Source of the DNA: Methylobacteriaceae bacterium
GTDB lineage: Bacteria; Pseudomonadota; Alphaproteobacteria; Rhizobiales; Beijerinckiaceae
Assembly: GCA_947444195.1 (NCBI GenBank)
Contig: CANEZL010000046.1
Location: 1 to 37,361 of the forward strand
Direction: 5' to 3'
Length of the DNA stretch: 37,361 bases
Shown: in pieces, positions 1 to 7,908 of the stretch
Layout: every line of letters begins with the position of its first letter
Numbering within the stretch: position 1 is the first letter of the stretch
The notes under the pieces: model-generated
Told to the model about the DNA's origin: nothing
Seen by the model: the letters and a program-made list of their open reading frames with translations, nothing else
Databases searched by the model: none
Made by a program: the position numbers and the translations under genes

Positions 1-1335
1 CTGCCCGGCATGATGATGGCGATGGTGCGCCTCAACGTGCCCTCGATCTTCATCTACGGCGGCTCGATCCTGCCCGGCTCCTTCCGCGGCCGGCCCGTCA
101 CCGTGCAGGACCTGTTCGAGGCGGTCGGCAAGGTCGCCGTCGGCGACATGAGCCTGGAGGACCTCGACGAACTGGAGCAGGTCGCCTGCCCCTCCGCCGG
201 CGCCTGCGGCGCGCAGTTCACGGCCAACACCATGGCCACCGTCTCCGAGGCGATCGGCCTCGCGCTGCCCTACTCGGCCGGCGCGCCCGCCCCCTACGAG
301 ATCCGCGACAAGTTCTGCGCCGCGGCCGGCGAGAAGGTGATGGAGCTCATCGCCAAGGGGCTGCGCCCGCGCGACATCGTCACCCGCAAGGCCCTGGAGA
401 ACGCCGCCGCGACCGTGGCGGCCTCCGGCGGCTCCACCAACGCGGCCCTCCACCTGCCCGCCATCGCGCACGAGTGCGGCATCGAGTTCACCCTGTTCGA
501 CGTGGCCGAGATCTTCCGGCGCACGCCCTACATCGCGGACCTGAAGCCGGGCGGGCGCTACGTCGCCAAGGACATGTTCGAGGTGGGCGGCATCCCGCTC
601 CTGATGAAGACGCTGCTGGACCACGGCTTCCTGCACGGCGACTGCATGACTGTCACCGGCCGCACCATCGCCGAGAACCTCGAGAAGGTGGCCTGGAACC
701 CGGACCAGGACGTGGTCCGCCCGGCCAACGCCCCGATCACGCCCACCGGCGGCGTCGTCGGCCTCAAGGGCAACCTCGCCCCCGAGGGCGCCATCGTGAA
801 GGTCGCCGGCATGCCGGTCGAGAGCCAGGTCTTCACCGGCCCCGCCCGGGTCTTCGACGGCGAGGAGGCCTGTTTCCAGGCGGTGCAGACCCGCGCCTAC
901 AAGGAGGGCGAGGTTCTGGTGATCCGCTACGAGGGCCCCCGCGGCGGCCCCGGCATGCGCGAGATGCTCTCCACCACGGCCGCGCTCTACGGCCAGGGCA
1001 TGGGCGACAAGGTCGCGCTCATCACGGACGGGCGCTTCTCGGGCGCCACCCGCGGCTTCTGCGTCGGCCATGTCGGGCCCGAGGCCGCGGTGGGTGGCCC
1101 GATCGGGCTCCTGCGCGACGGCGACGTGATCACCCTCGACGCGATCAAGGGCACCCTCGACGTGGCGCTCTCGGACGCGGAACTGGCCGAGCGCCGCAAG
1201 GCCTGGGCCCCGCGCCCGAACACCGCCACCTCCGGCTACCTCTGGAAGTACGCGCAGGGCGTCGGCCCGGCGGTGAACGGCGCCGTGACCCATCCGGGCG
1301 GCGCCAAGGAGACCCAGACCTATGCGGACATCTAG
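1..1335 (+). CDS. ilvD: Dihydroxy-acid dehydratase, 3' part (start lies before the window)
   Basis: IlvD dehydrates 2,3-dihydroxy-isovalerate and 2,3-dihydroxy-3-methylvalerate to the 2-keto acids, the shared late step of valine, leucine and isoleucine synthesis, using an Fe-S cluster in the cytosol. The reading frame is open from base 1 and gives 444 residues of a family that is usually about 560-620 long, so roughly the first fifth to quarter is missing. Visible family motifs are PGMMMAMVRLNVPSIF with IYGGS just after it, the cluster-binding stretch CPSAGACGAQFTANTM, and GSTNAALHLPAIAHE; the C-terminal domain contains ITDGRFSGATRGF. The TAG stop at 1333-1335 comes shortly before the ExoR-like gene, which may share its transcript. 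I am confident of the family. The start and the first cluster cysteine cannot be seen. Confidence 0.97.
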   Translation: MPGMMMAMVRLNVPSIFIYGGSILPGSFRGRPVTVQDLFEAVGKVAVGDMSLEDLDELEQVACPSAGACGAQFTANTMATVSEAIGLALPYSAGAPAPYEIRDKFCAAAGEKVMELIAKGLRPRDIVTRKALENAAATVAASGGSTNAALHLPAIAHECGIEFTLFDVAEIFRRTPYIADLKPGGRYVAKDMFEVGGIPLLMKTLLDHGFLHGDCMTVTGRTIAENLEKVAWNPDQDVVRPANAPITPTGGVVGLKGNLAPEGAIVKVAGMPVESQVFTGPARVFDGEEACFQAVQTRAYKEGEVLVIRYEGPRGGPGMREMLSTTAALYGQGMGDKVALITDGRFSGATRGFCVGHVGPEAAVGGPIGLLRDGDVITLDAIKGTLDVALSDAELAERRKAWAPRPNTATSGYLWKYAQGVGPAVNGAVTHPGGAKETQTYADI

Positions 1336-1402
1336 GACTGACCTCAGCCGGCCCTCGCGGCCGGCCGGGGCCGATCCGTGTCGGCTCGCCCGGAGAGGCA
1401 TT

Positions 1403-2221
1403 GTGAAGACCTGGGGATTGGCTGGGCTCGCCGCCGCGATGCTGCTCGCTGCGGCCCCGGCGCCATACGCCCTCGACGCGAACGTGCGCACGCCGGTGCC
1501 GGAGCGGAACTACCGCTCGGCCAAGGACGCCCTGCGCGCGGGCGTGCGCGAGTACAATGCCGGGGACAAGGAGGGCGCCGCCCGCGCCCTCGAATACGCC
1601 GCGGACCAGGGCCACGCCCTGGCCCTGTGGAAGCTCGGCCGCATGTACGCGGACGGGGACGGCGTGCCCCACGACGACCTCAAGGCCTTCGAGTACTTCT
1701 CGCGCATCGCCGACGCGAGCACCGCGGACGGTTCCGAATCCCAGACCTCGGGGGTGACGGCGAGCGCCTTCACCGCGCTCGGCACCTACTTCCTCGACGG
1801 GATCAAGGGCACCTACGTGCGCCCGAACCCGGTGCGCGCCTACGACATGTTCAACTACGCGGCCTCGTATTTCGGGGACCCGAACGCGCAGTACAACCTC
1901 GCCCGGCTCTACCTCGACGGGACCGGCGTCGACGCCGATCCCCGGCAGGCGGCGCGCTGGTTCAACCTCGCGGCGGAGAAGGGCCACCATCCGGCCCAGG
2001 CGCTCCTCGGCGACATCCTCGTCAACGGCTCGGGCGGCGTCCCGCCGCAGCGGACGCGCGGCCTGATGTGGCTGGCGCTCGCCCGCGACGGCGCCCAGGG
2101 GCGCAAGGACGAGTGGATCGTCAACCTCTACGAGAAGAACTGGACCGCCGCGAGCGAGGACGAGCGCGCGGACGCGCAGGCCCAGATGCAGACGGTGGGC
2201 TCGATCCGGCGGCGGCGGTAG
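1403..2221 (+). CDS. Exported Sel1-repeat protein, ExoR-like
   Basis: A 272-residue protein. I chose the GTG at 1403 because a GGAGAGG ribosome site lies 5 bases upstream and a signal peptide (WGLAGLAAAMLLAAAPAPYA) follows at once; the open frame itself extends back into the end of ilvD. The mature part is built of Sel1/TPR-like helical repeats, for example ALALWKLGRMYADGDGVP, NAQYNLARLYLDGTGVD and HPAQALLGDILVNGSGGVP. Length, signal peptide and repeat order resemble rhizobial ExoR, the periplasmic protein that restrains the ExoS/ChvI two-component system controlling exopolysaccharide and envelope genes. ExoR identity is inferred from remembered similarity; a generic Sel1 protein is the alternative. 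No exoS or chvI gene is in the window. It converges with xth across a 22-base gap. Confidence 0.85.
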   Translation: MKTWGLAGLAAAMLLAAAPAPYALDANVRTPVPERNYRSAKDALRAGVREYNAGDKEGAARALEYAADQGHALALWKLGRMYADGDGVPHDDLKAFEYFSRIADASTADGSESQTSGVTASAFTALGTYFLDGIKGTYVRPNPVRAYDMFNYAASYFGDPNAQYNLARLYLDGTGVDADPRQAARWFNLAAEKGHHPAQALLGDILVNGSGGVPPQRTRGLMWLALARDGAQGRKDEWIVNLYEKNWTAASEDERADAQAQMQTVGSIRRRR

Positions 2222-2243
2222 GACCGCGCCGCCGGCCCCCCGC

Positions 2244-3038
2244 TCAGGCGTCGCGCAGCTCGACCGTGACCGGCACGTGGTCGGAGGGCTTCTCCAGGCC
2301 GCGCAGGTGCTTCTGCACCGAGGCCGAGACCAGCCGGTCGGCGGCCTGGGGCGAGAGCAGGAGATGGTCGATGCGAATCCCCTGGTTCCGCGGCCAGCAC
2401 CCGGCCTGATAGTCCCAGAACGTGTAGACGCCCGCCCGCGGGTCGCAGGCCCGCAGGCCGTCCGTGAGCCCTTCCGCCAGCAGCGCCCGGAAGGCCGCGC
2501 GCGATTGCGGCAGGAACAGCGCGTCCGCCCGCCACGCCTCCGGATCGGCCGCGTCCTCCGCCTCGGGGATCACGTTGTAGTCGCCGGCGAGCACCAGGGC
2601 CGTCTCCGCCCGCATCAGGGTGCGGGCGTGGCGGCGCAGGCGCTCGAGGAAGCCGAGCTTGTACGGGTACTTCTCGCTTGCCACCGGGTTGCCGTTCGGC
2701 AGGTAGATCGAGGCGACCCGCACCGGCGCCACGTCCGCGCCCGAGACCACGCCCTCGATGTAGCGGGCCTGGATGTCGGCCTCGTCCCCCGGCAGGCCGC
2801 GCCGGATCTCTGCGAGGGCGAGCGGCGCGCGCACCAGGAGGGCGACGCCGTTATAGGCCTTCTGGCCGAGCGTCTCGACCCGGTAGCCGGCCTCCTCCAC
2901 CTCGGCGCGCGGGAAGGCCTCGTCCTGGCATTTCAGCTCCTGCAGGCAGACCACGTCGGGCTTGGCCTCCGCCAGGAAGGCGAGGAGATGCCCCGCCCGC
3001 TGCTTGATCGAGTTGACGTTCCAGGTGGTGATCCGCAT
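2244..3038 (-). CDS. xth: Exodeoxyribonuclease III
   Basis: A 264-residue member of the EEP (exonuclease-endonuclease-phosphatase) fold. It acts in base-excision repair as an AP endonuclease and 3'-5' exonuclease. The family motifs appear in order: RITTWNVNSIKQR at the N-terminus, LQELKCQDE with the metal-binding Glu34, the substrate-site KAYNGVALL, LAGDYNVIPEAEDAADPEAW around residue 150, and the C-terminal SDHVPVTVEL carrying the catalytic Asp-His. The length is normal for XthA. It is transcribed away from the ceramidase-like gene, so the 77 bases between their starts must hold both promoters. A separate EEP paralogue of unknown substrate sits at about 20.1 kb. Confidence 0.95.
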   Translation of the reverse strand: MRITTWNVNSIKQRAGHLLAFLAEAKPDVVCLQELKCQDEAFPRAEVEEAGYRVETLGQKAYNGVALLVRAPLALAEIRRGLPGDEADIQARYIEGVVSGADVAPVRVASIYLPNGNPVASEKYPYKLGFLERLRRHARTLMRAETALVLAGDYNVIPEAEDAADPEAWRADALFLPQSRAAFRALLAEGLTDGLRACDPRAGVYTFWDYQAGCWPRNQGIRIDHLLLSPQAADRLVSASVQKHLRGLEKPSDHVPVTVELRDA

Positions 3039-3115
3039 CGCGACGCTTTCCCGAGCCGGTGCCCGTCATCGGATCTTCGCGTCGTGCTGACAAGGCGCGC
3101 GGCGAGGAGAGCGCC

Positions 3116-3820
3116 ATGAGTACCGACTGGTTCGAGCCGATCCGGGCCTATTGCGAGCGGAACGGGCCCGAGTTCTGGGCCGAGCCGGTCAACGCGCTCA
3201 CCAACGGGGCCTTCGTCCTCGCCGGCCTGCTCGCGGCACGCCGGGCGCTGCGTCCCCCGTCGGACGGGCCCTGCCTCGCGCTCGCCCTCCTGATGGGCGT
3301 CGTCGGGATCGGCTCGTTCCTGTTCCATACGCTGGCGACGCGCTGGTCGATGCTCGCCGACGTGATCCCGATCGCGCTGTTCATCTACGGGTACTTCTGG
3401 CTCGCCATGCGGCGCTTCCTCGGCCTGGGCGTGCCGGCGGCGGCGGGCGCGCTCCTCGCCTTCCTCGCCTTCGCCTTCGGCCTGACCCCCGCCCTCGACG
3501 CCCTCGCCGGGCGCTCGGTGGCCGATCTCAGCAACGGCTCGGTCGATTACCTGCCGGCGGTGCTCGCGCTCCTCGGCGTCGCGGGCGCGCTCCTCCTGCC
3601 CCAGGGCTGCGCGGGGGCCGCCCTGCGCCGCGGGACGGGCCTGCGCCTGCTGGGGGTGGCGGGGCTGTTCCTCCTCTCGCTCACCGCCCGCACCCTCGAC
3701 CGGGCGGCCTGCCCGGGGCTGCCGCTCGGCACGCACTGGGCCTGGCATCTCCTCAACGCGGGGGTGCTCTACGCCCTCGTGGTGATCGCCGCGCGCTTCC
3801 GGACCCGCGCCCCCGCCTGA
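3116..3820 (+). CDS. Ceramidase-like (CREST superfamily) integral membrane protein
   Basis: A 234-residue membrane protein starting at the ATG at 3116, which has a GGCGAGGA ribosome site upstream; the frame extends further upstream but without such a site. About seven hydrophobic segments are visible. Conserved polar residues of the alkaline-ceramidase/CREST superfamily are in their expected order: AEPVNALTNGAF (Glu, Asn), GIGSFLFHTLATRWSMLADV (Ser, His, Asp) and GTHWAWHLLNAGV (His-x3-His). In characterised relatives these residues hold a zinc ion and hydrolyse an amide lipid. The substrate here is unknown, since bacterial members are mostly uncharacterised. The gene lies between divergent xth and downstream hom, 116 bases before hom, with no obvious functional link to either. 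Confidence 0.85.
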   Translation: MSTDWFEPIRAYCERNGPEFWAEPVNALTNGAFVLAGLLAARRALRPPSDGPCLALALLMGVVGIGSFLFHTLATRWSMLADVIPIALFIYGYFWLAMRRFLGLGVPAAAGALLAFLAFAFGLTPALDALAGRSVADLSNGSVDYLPAVLALLGVAGALLLPQGCAGAALRRGTGLRLLGVAGLFLLSLTARTLDRAACPGLPLGTHWAWHLLNAGVLYALVVIAARFRTRAPA

Positions 3821-3936
3821 ACCGCGCGCTTCCTTGCCGCGCCCGGCGTTTCGTTGCAGAAGGACGCCGCCCGGCACGCGCCCGAAACGGGTCGCGGCAG
3901 CGCGGGCTGCCCGCTGGCACGGGCTTGGAAGGAACC

Positions 3937-5259
3937 ATGACACAGAGCCTCCGCATCGGCGTCGCCGGTCTCGGGACCGTCGGCGCGTCCGTCGTCCGGA
4001 TGATCGCGCGCCGTGCCGACGCGCTCGCCCAGGCCACCGGCTCCGCGATCCGCGTGACCGCCGTCTCCTCGCGCGACCGCGGGCGCGACCGCGGCCTCGA
4101 CCTCGCCGGGGTGGAGTGGTTCGACGATGCCGTGGCGCTGGCGCGCTCCCCCGATGTCGATTGCGTGGTCGAGCTGATCGGCGGCGCGGAAGGCCCCGCC
4201 AAGGCCGTGGTCGAGGCGGCGCTGGCTTCCGGCAAGCACGTGGTGACCGCCAACAAGGCGCTCCTCGCCCATCACGGCGCGGCGCTCGCCCAGGCCGCCG
4301 AGGCGGCGGGGGTGGCCCTCGCCTTCGAGGCGTCGGTGGCCGGCGGCATCCCCGTGGTGAAGGCGCTCCGCGAGGGCCTGCCCGGCAACGCGGTGGCCCG
4401 CGTCTACGGAATCCTCAACGGCACCTGCAACTATATCCTCTCGCGCATGGAGCGCGAGGGCCTGACCTTCGAGGCCTGCCTGAAGGACGCGCAGGCGCTG
4501 GGCTACGCCGAGGCCGACCCGACCTTCGACGTGGAGGGCTTCGACACCGCGCACAAGCTCGCGATCCTGACGAGCCTCGCCTTCGGCACCCGCGTGGATG
4601 CCGAGGGCGTCTCGGTGGAGGGCATCTCGCGGGTCCAGCCCCTCGACCTGCGCATGGCGGACGAGCTCGGCTTCCGCATCAAGCTCCTCGGCGTGGCCCA
4701 GGCGACGGAGGCCGGCATCGAGCAGCGCGTCCACCCGACCATGGTGCCGAAATCCTCGGCCATCGCGCAGGTGATGGGCGTGACGAACGCCGTCACGGTG
4801 GACGCGGACGCGGTGGGCGAACTCACCCTGATCGGCCCCGGCGCCGGCGGCGAGGCCACCGCCTCGGCGGTCGTGGCCGACATCGCCGACGTGGCCGCGG
4901 GCCTCGTGCGCCCCGCCTTCGGCCGGCCGAGCGCGGCGCTGCGTCCCCCGGCCCGGGCCGAGATGCAGCGCCACGAGGGCGGCTACTACATCCGCCTCAC
5001 CGTCCACGACCGGCCGGGCGTGGCGGCGGGCGTGGCCGCGCGCATGGCCGAGCGGGAGATCTCCCTGGAGAGCATCCTCCAGCGCCGCGACGAGCGGGCC
5101 GCCGTGCACGACCCGCGCGGCCGCTCGGGCGAGCCGGTGCCCCTCGTCCTCATCACCTACGCCGCGACCGAAGGCAGCATCCGCGCCGCGCTCGATGCCA
5201 TCGCCGGCGACGGCCTGCTCGCGGAATCCCCGCAATTGATCCGCATCGAGCGGGAGTGA
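3937..5259 (+). CDS. hom: Homoserine dehydrogenase
   Basis: A 440-residue NAD(P)-dependent enzyme that reduces aspartate semialdehyde to homoserine, the branch point to threonine, methionine and isoleucine. The ATG at 3937 is preceded by a strong GGAAGGA ribosome site. Visible parts are the nucleotide-binding GVAGLGTVGASVV at residues 8-20, VVTANKALL, the catalytic-domain block VYGILNGTCNYILSRM, YAEADPTFDVEGFDTAHKLA, and a C-terminal ACT domain from about residue 350 (YYIRLTVHDRPGVAAGVAAR), which in the family mediates threonine feedback. Length and domain order are normal. After the stop, an imperfect hairpin at 5289-5313 followed by a T-rich stretch could terminate it. glpX follows in the same direction after 157 bases. 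Confidence 0.97.
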   Translation: MTQSLRIGVAGLGTVGASVVRMIARRADALAQATGSAIRVTAVSSRDRGRDRGLDLAGVEWFDDAVALARSPDVDCVVELIGGAEGPAKAVVEAALASGKHVVTANKALLAHHGAALAQAAEAAGVALAFEASVAGGIPVVKALREGLPGNAVARVYGILNGTCNYILSRMEREGLTFEACLKDAQALGYAEADPTFDVEGFDTAHKLAILTSLAFGTRVDAEGVSVEGISRVQPLDLRMADELGFRIKLLGVAQATEAGIEQRVHPTMVPKSSAIAQVMGVTNAVTVDADAVGELTLIGPGAGGEATASAVVADIADVAAGLVRPAFGRPSAALRPPARAEMQRHEGGYYIRLTVHDRPGVAAGVAARMAEREISLESILQRRDERAAVHDPRGRSGEPVPLVLITYAATEGSIRAALDAIAGDGLLAESPQLIRIERE

Positions 5260-5416
5260 GCAGCCGGCACCGATTGCCGCAACGGGAAACCACCCCTACA
5301 CGCTAGGGTTGGTGCTTCTCACCGTCCGGCACGCCGCGGCCCTCGTGCGCCCCTACCGGATCCAGTATCACGGCCGGCACCGGAAAAATCCGGGCCGGAA
5401 CATCGGCGAGGAAACG

Positions 5417-6409
5417 ATGTCTGAGGCTGGGACCGCAGGGTCACCCGGGGTCGCGATGCGCATCCTCGGCCTCGAACTGGCGCGCGTGACCGAGCGGGCG
5501 GCGATCGCCGCGGCCGGCCTGCGCGGCCAGGGCCGGGAGAAGGAGGCCGACCAGGCCGCCGTCGACGCCATGCGCGACGAGCTGAACACCCTGCCGGTCG
5601 ACGGCACGGTGGTGATCGGCGAGGGCGAGCGCGACGAGGCGCCCATGCTCTATATCGGCGAGCGCATCGGCCGCGGGGGACTTTCCGTCGACATCGCCGT
5701 CGACCCCCTGGAGGGCACCACCCTCTGCGCCAAGGACATGCCGGGCGCCATCGCTGTGATGGCGCTGGCCGAGCGCGGCTCGCTCCTCGCCGCCCCCGAC
5801 GTCTACATGCAGAAGATCGCCGTGGGCCCCGGCTACCCGCCGGGCGTGATCGATCTCGACCTGCCGCCCGCGGAGAACATCGCCGCGCTGGCCCGCGCCA
5901 AGGGCGTGAATCCCGCCCAGATCACCGCGCTGGTGCTCGACCGGCCGCGCCACGGCGACCTGATCGCCGCGATCCGCGCCACGGGCGCGGGCGTGCGCCT
6001 GATCTCCGACGGCGACATCGCCGGCATCATCCACACCACGAGCCCGCACGAGACCGGGATCGACATCTACCTCGGCACGGGGGCCGCCCCCGAGGGCGTG
6101 ATCGCGGCCGGGGTCCTGCGCTGCACCGGCGGCCAGATGCAGGGCCGCCTGATCCTCGACAGCAACGAGAAGCGGCGGCGCGCCGAGGGCATGGGCATCA
6201 CCGAGCCCAACCGGAAATACGACCTCACCGACCTCGCCCGCGGCGACGTCGTCGTCGCCGCCACCGGCGTCACCGACGGGGCGCTCCTGCGCGGCGTGCG
6301 CTTCAGGCCCCACGTCATCGAGACCGAGACGGTGGTCTACCGCTCCGCCACCGGCACCGTCCGCCGGATCCGGGGCGAGCGCCGCCGCAGCCAGCCCGGG
6401 CGGGACTGA
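5417..6409 (+). CDS. glpX: Class II fructose-1,6-bisphosphatase
   Basis: A 330-residue GlpX-type phosphatase that converts fructose-1,6-bisphosphate to fructose-6-phosphate in gluconeogenesis; many members also act on sedoheptulose-1,7-bisphosphate. The ATG at 5417 is chosen because GGCGAGGA lies 4 bases upstream. Signature motifs are VIGEGERDEAPMLYIGE (residues 67-83) and the metal-binding AVDPLEGTT (residues 94-102), followed by ADVYMQKIAVGP-like and LRCTGGQMQGRL stretches typical of the family. The C-terminus ends in an Arg-rich tail. A large perfect hairpin starts on its last codon and may end transcription. Gluconeogenic FBPase is essential on C1, C2 and C4 substrates, which fits a methylotroph-like host, but that link is inferred. 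Confidence 0.95.
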   Translation: MSEAGTAGSPGVAMRILGLELARVTERAAIAAAGLRGQGREKEADQAAVDAMRDELNTLPVDGTVVIGEGERDEAPMLYIGERIGRGGLSVDIAVDPLEGTTLCAKDMPGAIAVMALAERGSLLAAPDVYMQKIAVGPGYPPGVIDLDLPPAENIAALARAKGVNPAQITALVLDRPRHGDLIAAIRATGAGVRLISDGDIAGIIHTTSPHETGIDIYLGTGAAPEGVIAAGVLRCTGGQMQGRLILDSNEKRRRAEGMGITEPNRKYDLTDLARGDVVVAATGVTDGALLRGVRFRPHVIETETVVYRSATGTVRRIRGERRRSQPGRD

Positions 6410-6444
6410 TACGATCTCCGCTTGATCGAAGCGGGGGTCGTATC
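6408..6444. terminator. Large two-tier inverted repeat after glpX
   Basis: Two nested perfect stems share one axis. The outer stem is GATACGA (6408-6414) with TCGTATC (6438-6444). The inner stem is CCGCTT (6418-6423) with AAGCGG (6429-6434), around the loop GATCG; the arms are separated by 3-nt internal loops. It overlaps the glpX stop and lies between convergent glpX and the L,D-transpeptidase gene. There is no T-tract, so it may be a bidirectional RNA end stabiliser or a dispersed repeat rather than a classic terminator. Confidence 0.5.
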
Positions 6445-6549
6445 GATCGAGCCCGCGCGGCGCCTGAGCGAAGCCCAGATCCGCCATCCCGAAGGGATCA
6501 ACCGAATTTGGTATGACGGGGCGGGCGCCGGGGCCTCACCGCCGGAGGC

Positions 6550-7449
6550 TCACTTCAGGACGACGACCTTGGCGCCCACCGCGACGCGGTCGTAGAGGTC
6601 GATCGCGTCCTGGTTGATCATGCGGATGCAGCCCGAGGAGACCGACTGGCCGATGGAGTAGGGCTCCAGGGTGCCGTGGATGCGGAAGAGCGTGTCCTTG
6701 CCGTCCTGCCAGAGATACATGGCGCGGGCGCCGAGCGGGTTGCGGGTGCCGCCCGCCACGCCCAGCCCGCTCTGGAGCTTGTCGATCTGCGAGGCGAGGT
6801 CGGGGCGCCGCGCGATCATCTCCTTGGGCGGATACCAGTCCGGCCAGGCCTGCTTCGAGTTCACCGTCGCCGCACCCGACCACGAGAAGCCCTGCTTGCC
6901 CACGCCGACGCCGTAGCGGCGCGCCCGCCCGTTCGCCTGGACGAGGATCAGCGTGTGGGCGCGCGGATCGACCACGATGGTGCCCGGCTCGTAGGGGCCG
7001 GAATAGCTGATCTCCTGGCGCAGGTAGGCCGGGTTCATCTTCTTGTAGTTGAAGGCCGCGATCGGGAACGGATCGTCGGTGATCGCGGAATAGGCCCGGG
7101 CGTGGTCGATCGGGCCGTCGTCGATCGGGCGGTTCACCGTGGTGCGGGCCGTGGGCGCCTGGGCGGCCGGCCGGCTCTGGTCGAAGGCCGGCTGGGCGGA
7201 CCGGGCCGGCTCGGCCACCTCGTCGCCGGGCACCGGGCGCCCGTGGTCGACCCGGCCGCTATAGGGCTCGTAGCGCCCGCCGCGGCGGCGGTAGAGCGCG
7301 CCGCTCTGGTCCTGGTAGAGCACGTCGTCGTCGTAGGGGACGAAGCCGGTGCGCTGGGCGAGGGCCGGGACCGGCCCGACGGCGATGAGGCCGGCCGCCG
7401 ATCCGGCGAGCAGGCTGCGGCGGGTGAGGCCGGTCATGGAATCCGACAT
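6550..7449 (-). CDS. L,D-transpeptidase (YkuD), Tat-exported
   Basis: A 299-residue cell-wall enzyme. YkuD-family enzymes use a cysteine to form 3-3 peptidoglycan cross-links or attach proteins to peptidoglycan. The N-terminus has a twin-arginine signal (TRRSLLAGSAAGLIAVGPV, then ALAQ), so export in folded form is likely. A proline- and arginine-rich linker follows, then the YkuD domain with HGTLEPYSIGQSVSSGCIRM, which contains the catalytic His, Ser, Gly, Cys and Arg. Starts are uncertain: ATG at 7449 or 7437, and a GTG at 7491, all with poor ribosome sites. I give 7449. The gene converges with glpX and is divergent from the narK-type gene. Rhizobiales carry many such paralogues; the specific cross-link made cannot be told. 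Confidence 0.92.
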   Translation of the reverse strand: MSDSMTGLTRRSLLAGSAAGLIAVGPVPALAQRTGFVPYDDDVLYQDQSGALYRRRGGRYEPYSGRVDHGRPVPGDEVAEPARSAQPAFDQSRPAAQAPTARTTVNRPIDDGPIDHARAYSAITDDPFPIAAFNYKKMNPAYLRQEISYSGPYEPGTIVVDPRAHTLILVQANGRARRYGVGVGKQGFSWSGAATVNSKQAWPDWYPPKEMIARRPDLASQIDKLQSGLGVAGGTRNPLGARAMYLWQDGKDTLFRIHGTLEPYSIGQSVSSGCIRMINQDAIDLYDRVAVGAKVVVLK

Positions 7450-7786
7450 GGTTCTCGACAGAAGTCCCTGAAGTGCGCCGGGCCTCGCCACGAGGCCGCC
7501 CGAGAGACCGCCCAGGAGACCGTCCTCGGAGGCTGCCCGTGGGGCCGCGGCCCGTGACCCCCGCCGACAGCCCCCGCACGGCCAAGGTCACGTCCGGAAC
7601 CTCTAGCAAAATCAAGGCGTACCCGGAACCTGCAACGGGTGCGGACGAGGGCTGCGCGCGCCGGGCGTCGATTTCGGGCAACAGCCCGGGGGCCTCCCTG
7701 CCTGCTTTCGCGCCAGTGCCGCCGCAAAGGGCACTCCGCGCCGCCGGCCGCGCCGTCCCCGGTACGGTTCCGCGAGCGGCCCCGTC

Positions 7787-7802
7787 TGGCACGCTTGCTG
7801 CT
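7787..7802 (+). promoter_or_regulatory. Candidate sigma-54 (RpoN) promoter for the NarK-type transporter
   Basis: The sequence TGGCACGCTTGCTGCT matches the -24/-12 consensus (TGGCACG-N4-TTGCA/T). The invariant GG (7788-7789) and GC (7800-7801) are separated by exactly 10 bases. Sigma-54 with NtrC commonly drives nitrate assimilation genes, so the position about 100 bases before the transporter start makes sense. The upstream GTGCC-N9-GGCAC inverted repeat could be an activator site, though it does not match the NtrC consensus well. Confidence 0.6.
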
Positions 7803-7812
7803 TGGCCGGGGT

Positions 7813-7870
7813 GCCGCGCCTGAGCGGCGTCGGGGCAACGACGCCCCGAAATGCGGACGGTGTGAGTCCG
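7813..7870 (+). promoter_or_regulatory. Tandem hairpin leader of the nitrate transporter, possible NasT/ANTAR-type element
   Basis: Three stems follow the sigma-54 promoter: GCCGC/GCGGC with the six-base loop GCCTGA (7813-7828); TCGGGGC/GCCCCGA with the six-base loop AACGAC (7830-7849); and CGGAC/GTCCG with a seven-base loop (7854-7870). RNA targets of ANTAR antiterminators such as NasT and NasR have two hairpins with hexaloops carrying A at position 1 and G at position 4. The second hairpin fits this, the first does not, and no T-tract terminator is obvious. The regulatory role is inferred. Confidence 0.35.
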
Positions 7871-7908
7871 GTCCTCCGGCACGCGCGCGCCCTCACGGGC
7901 GTGGCGCC

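Larger units (their letters stand above)
7450..7908. other. 459-bp intergenic region with divergent promoters and a structured leader
   Basis: This region separates the divergent L,D-transpeptidase and nitrate-transporter genes. No credible small gene was found on either strand. It holds an inverted repeat GTGCC-N9-GGCAC at 7716-7734, a sigma-54-type promoter at 7787-7802, and three consecutive GC-rich hairpins between 7813 and 7870, all oriented as the control region of the transporter. The half next to the transpeptidase shows no clear promoter motif. Confidence 0.6.
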
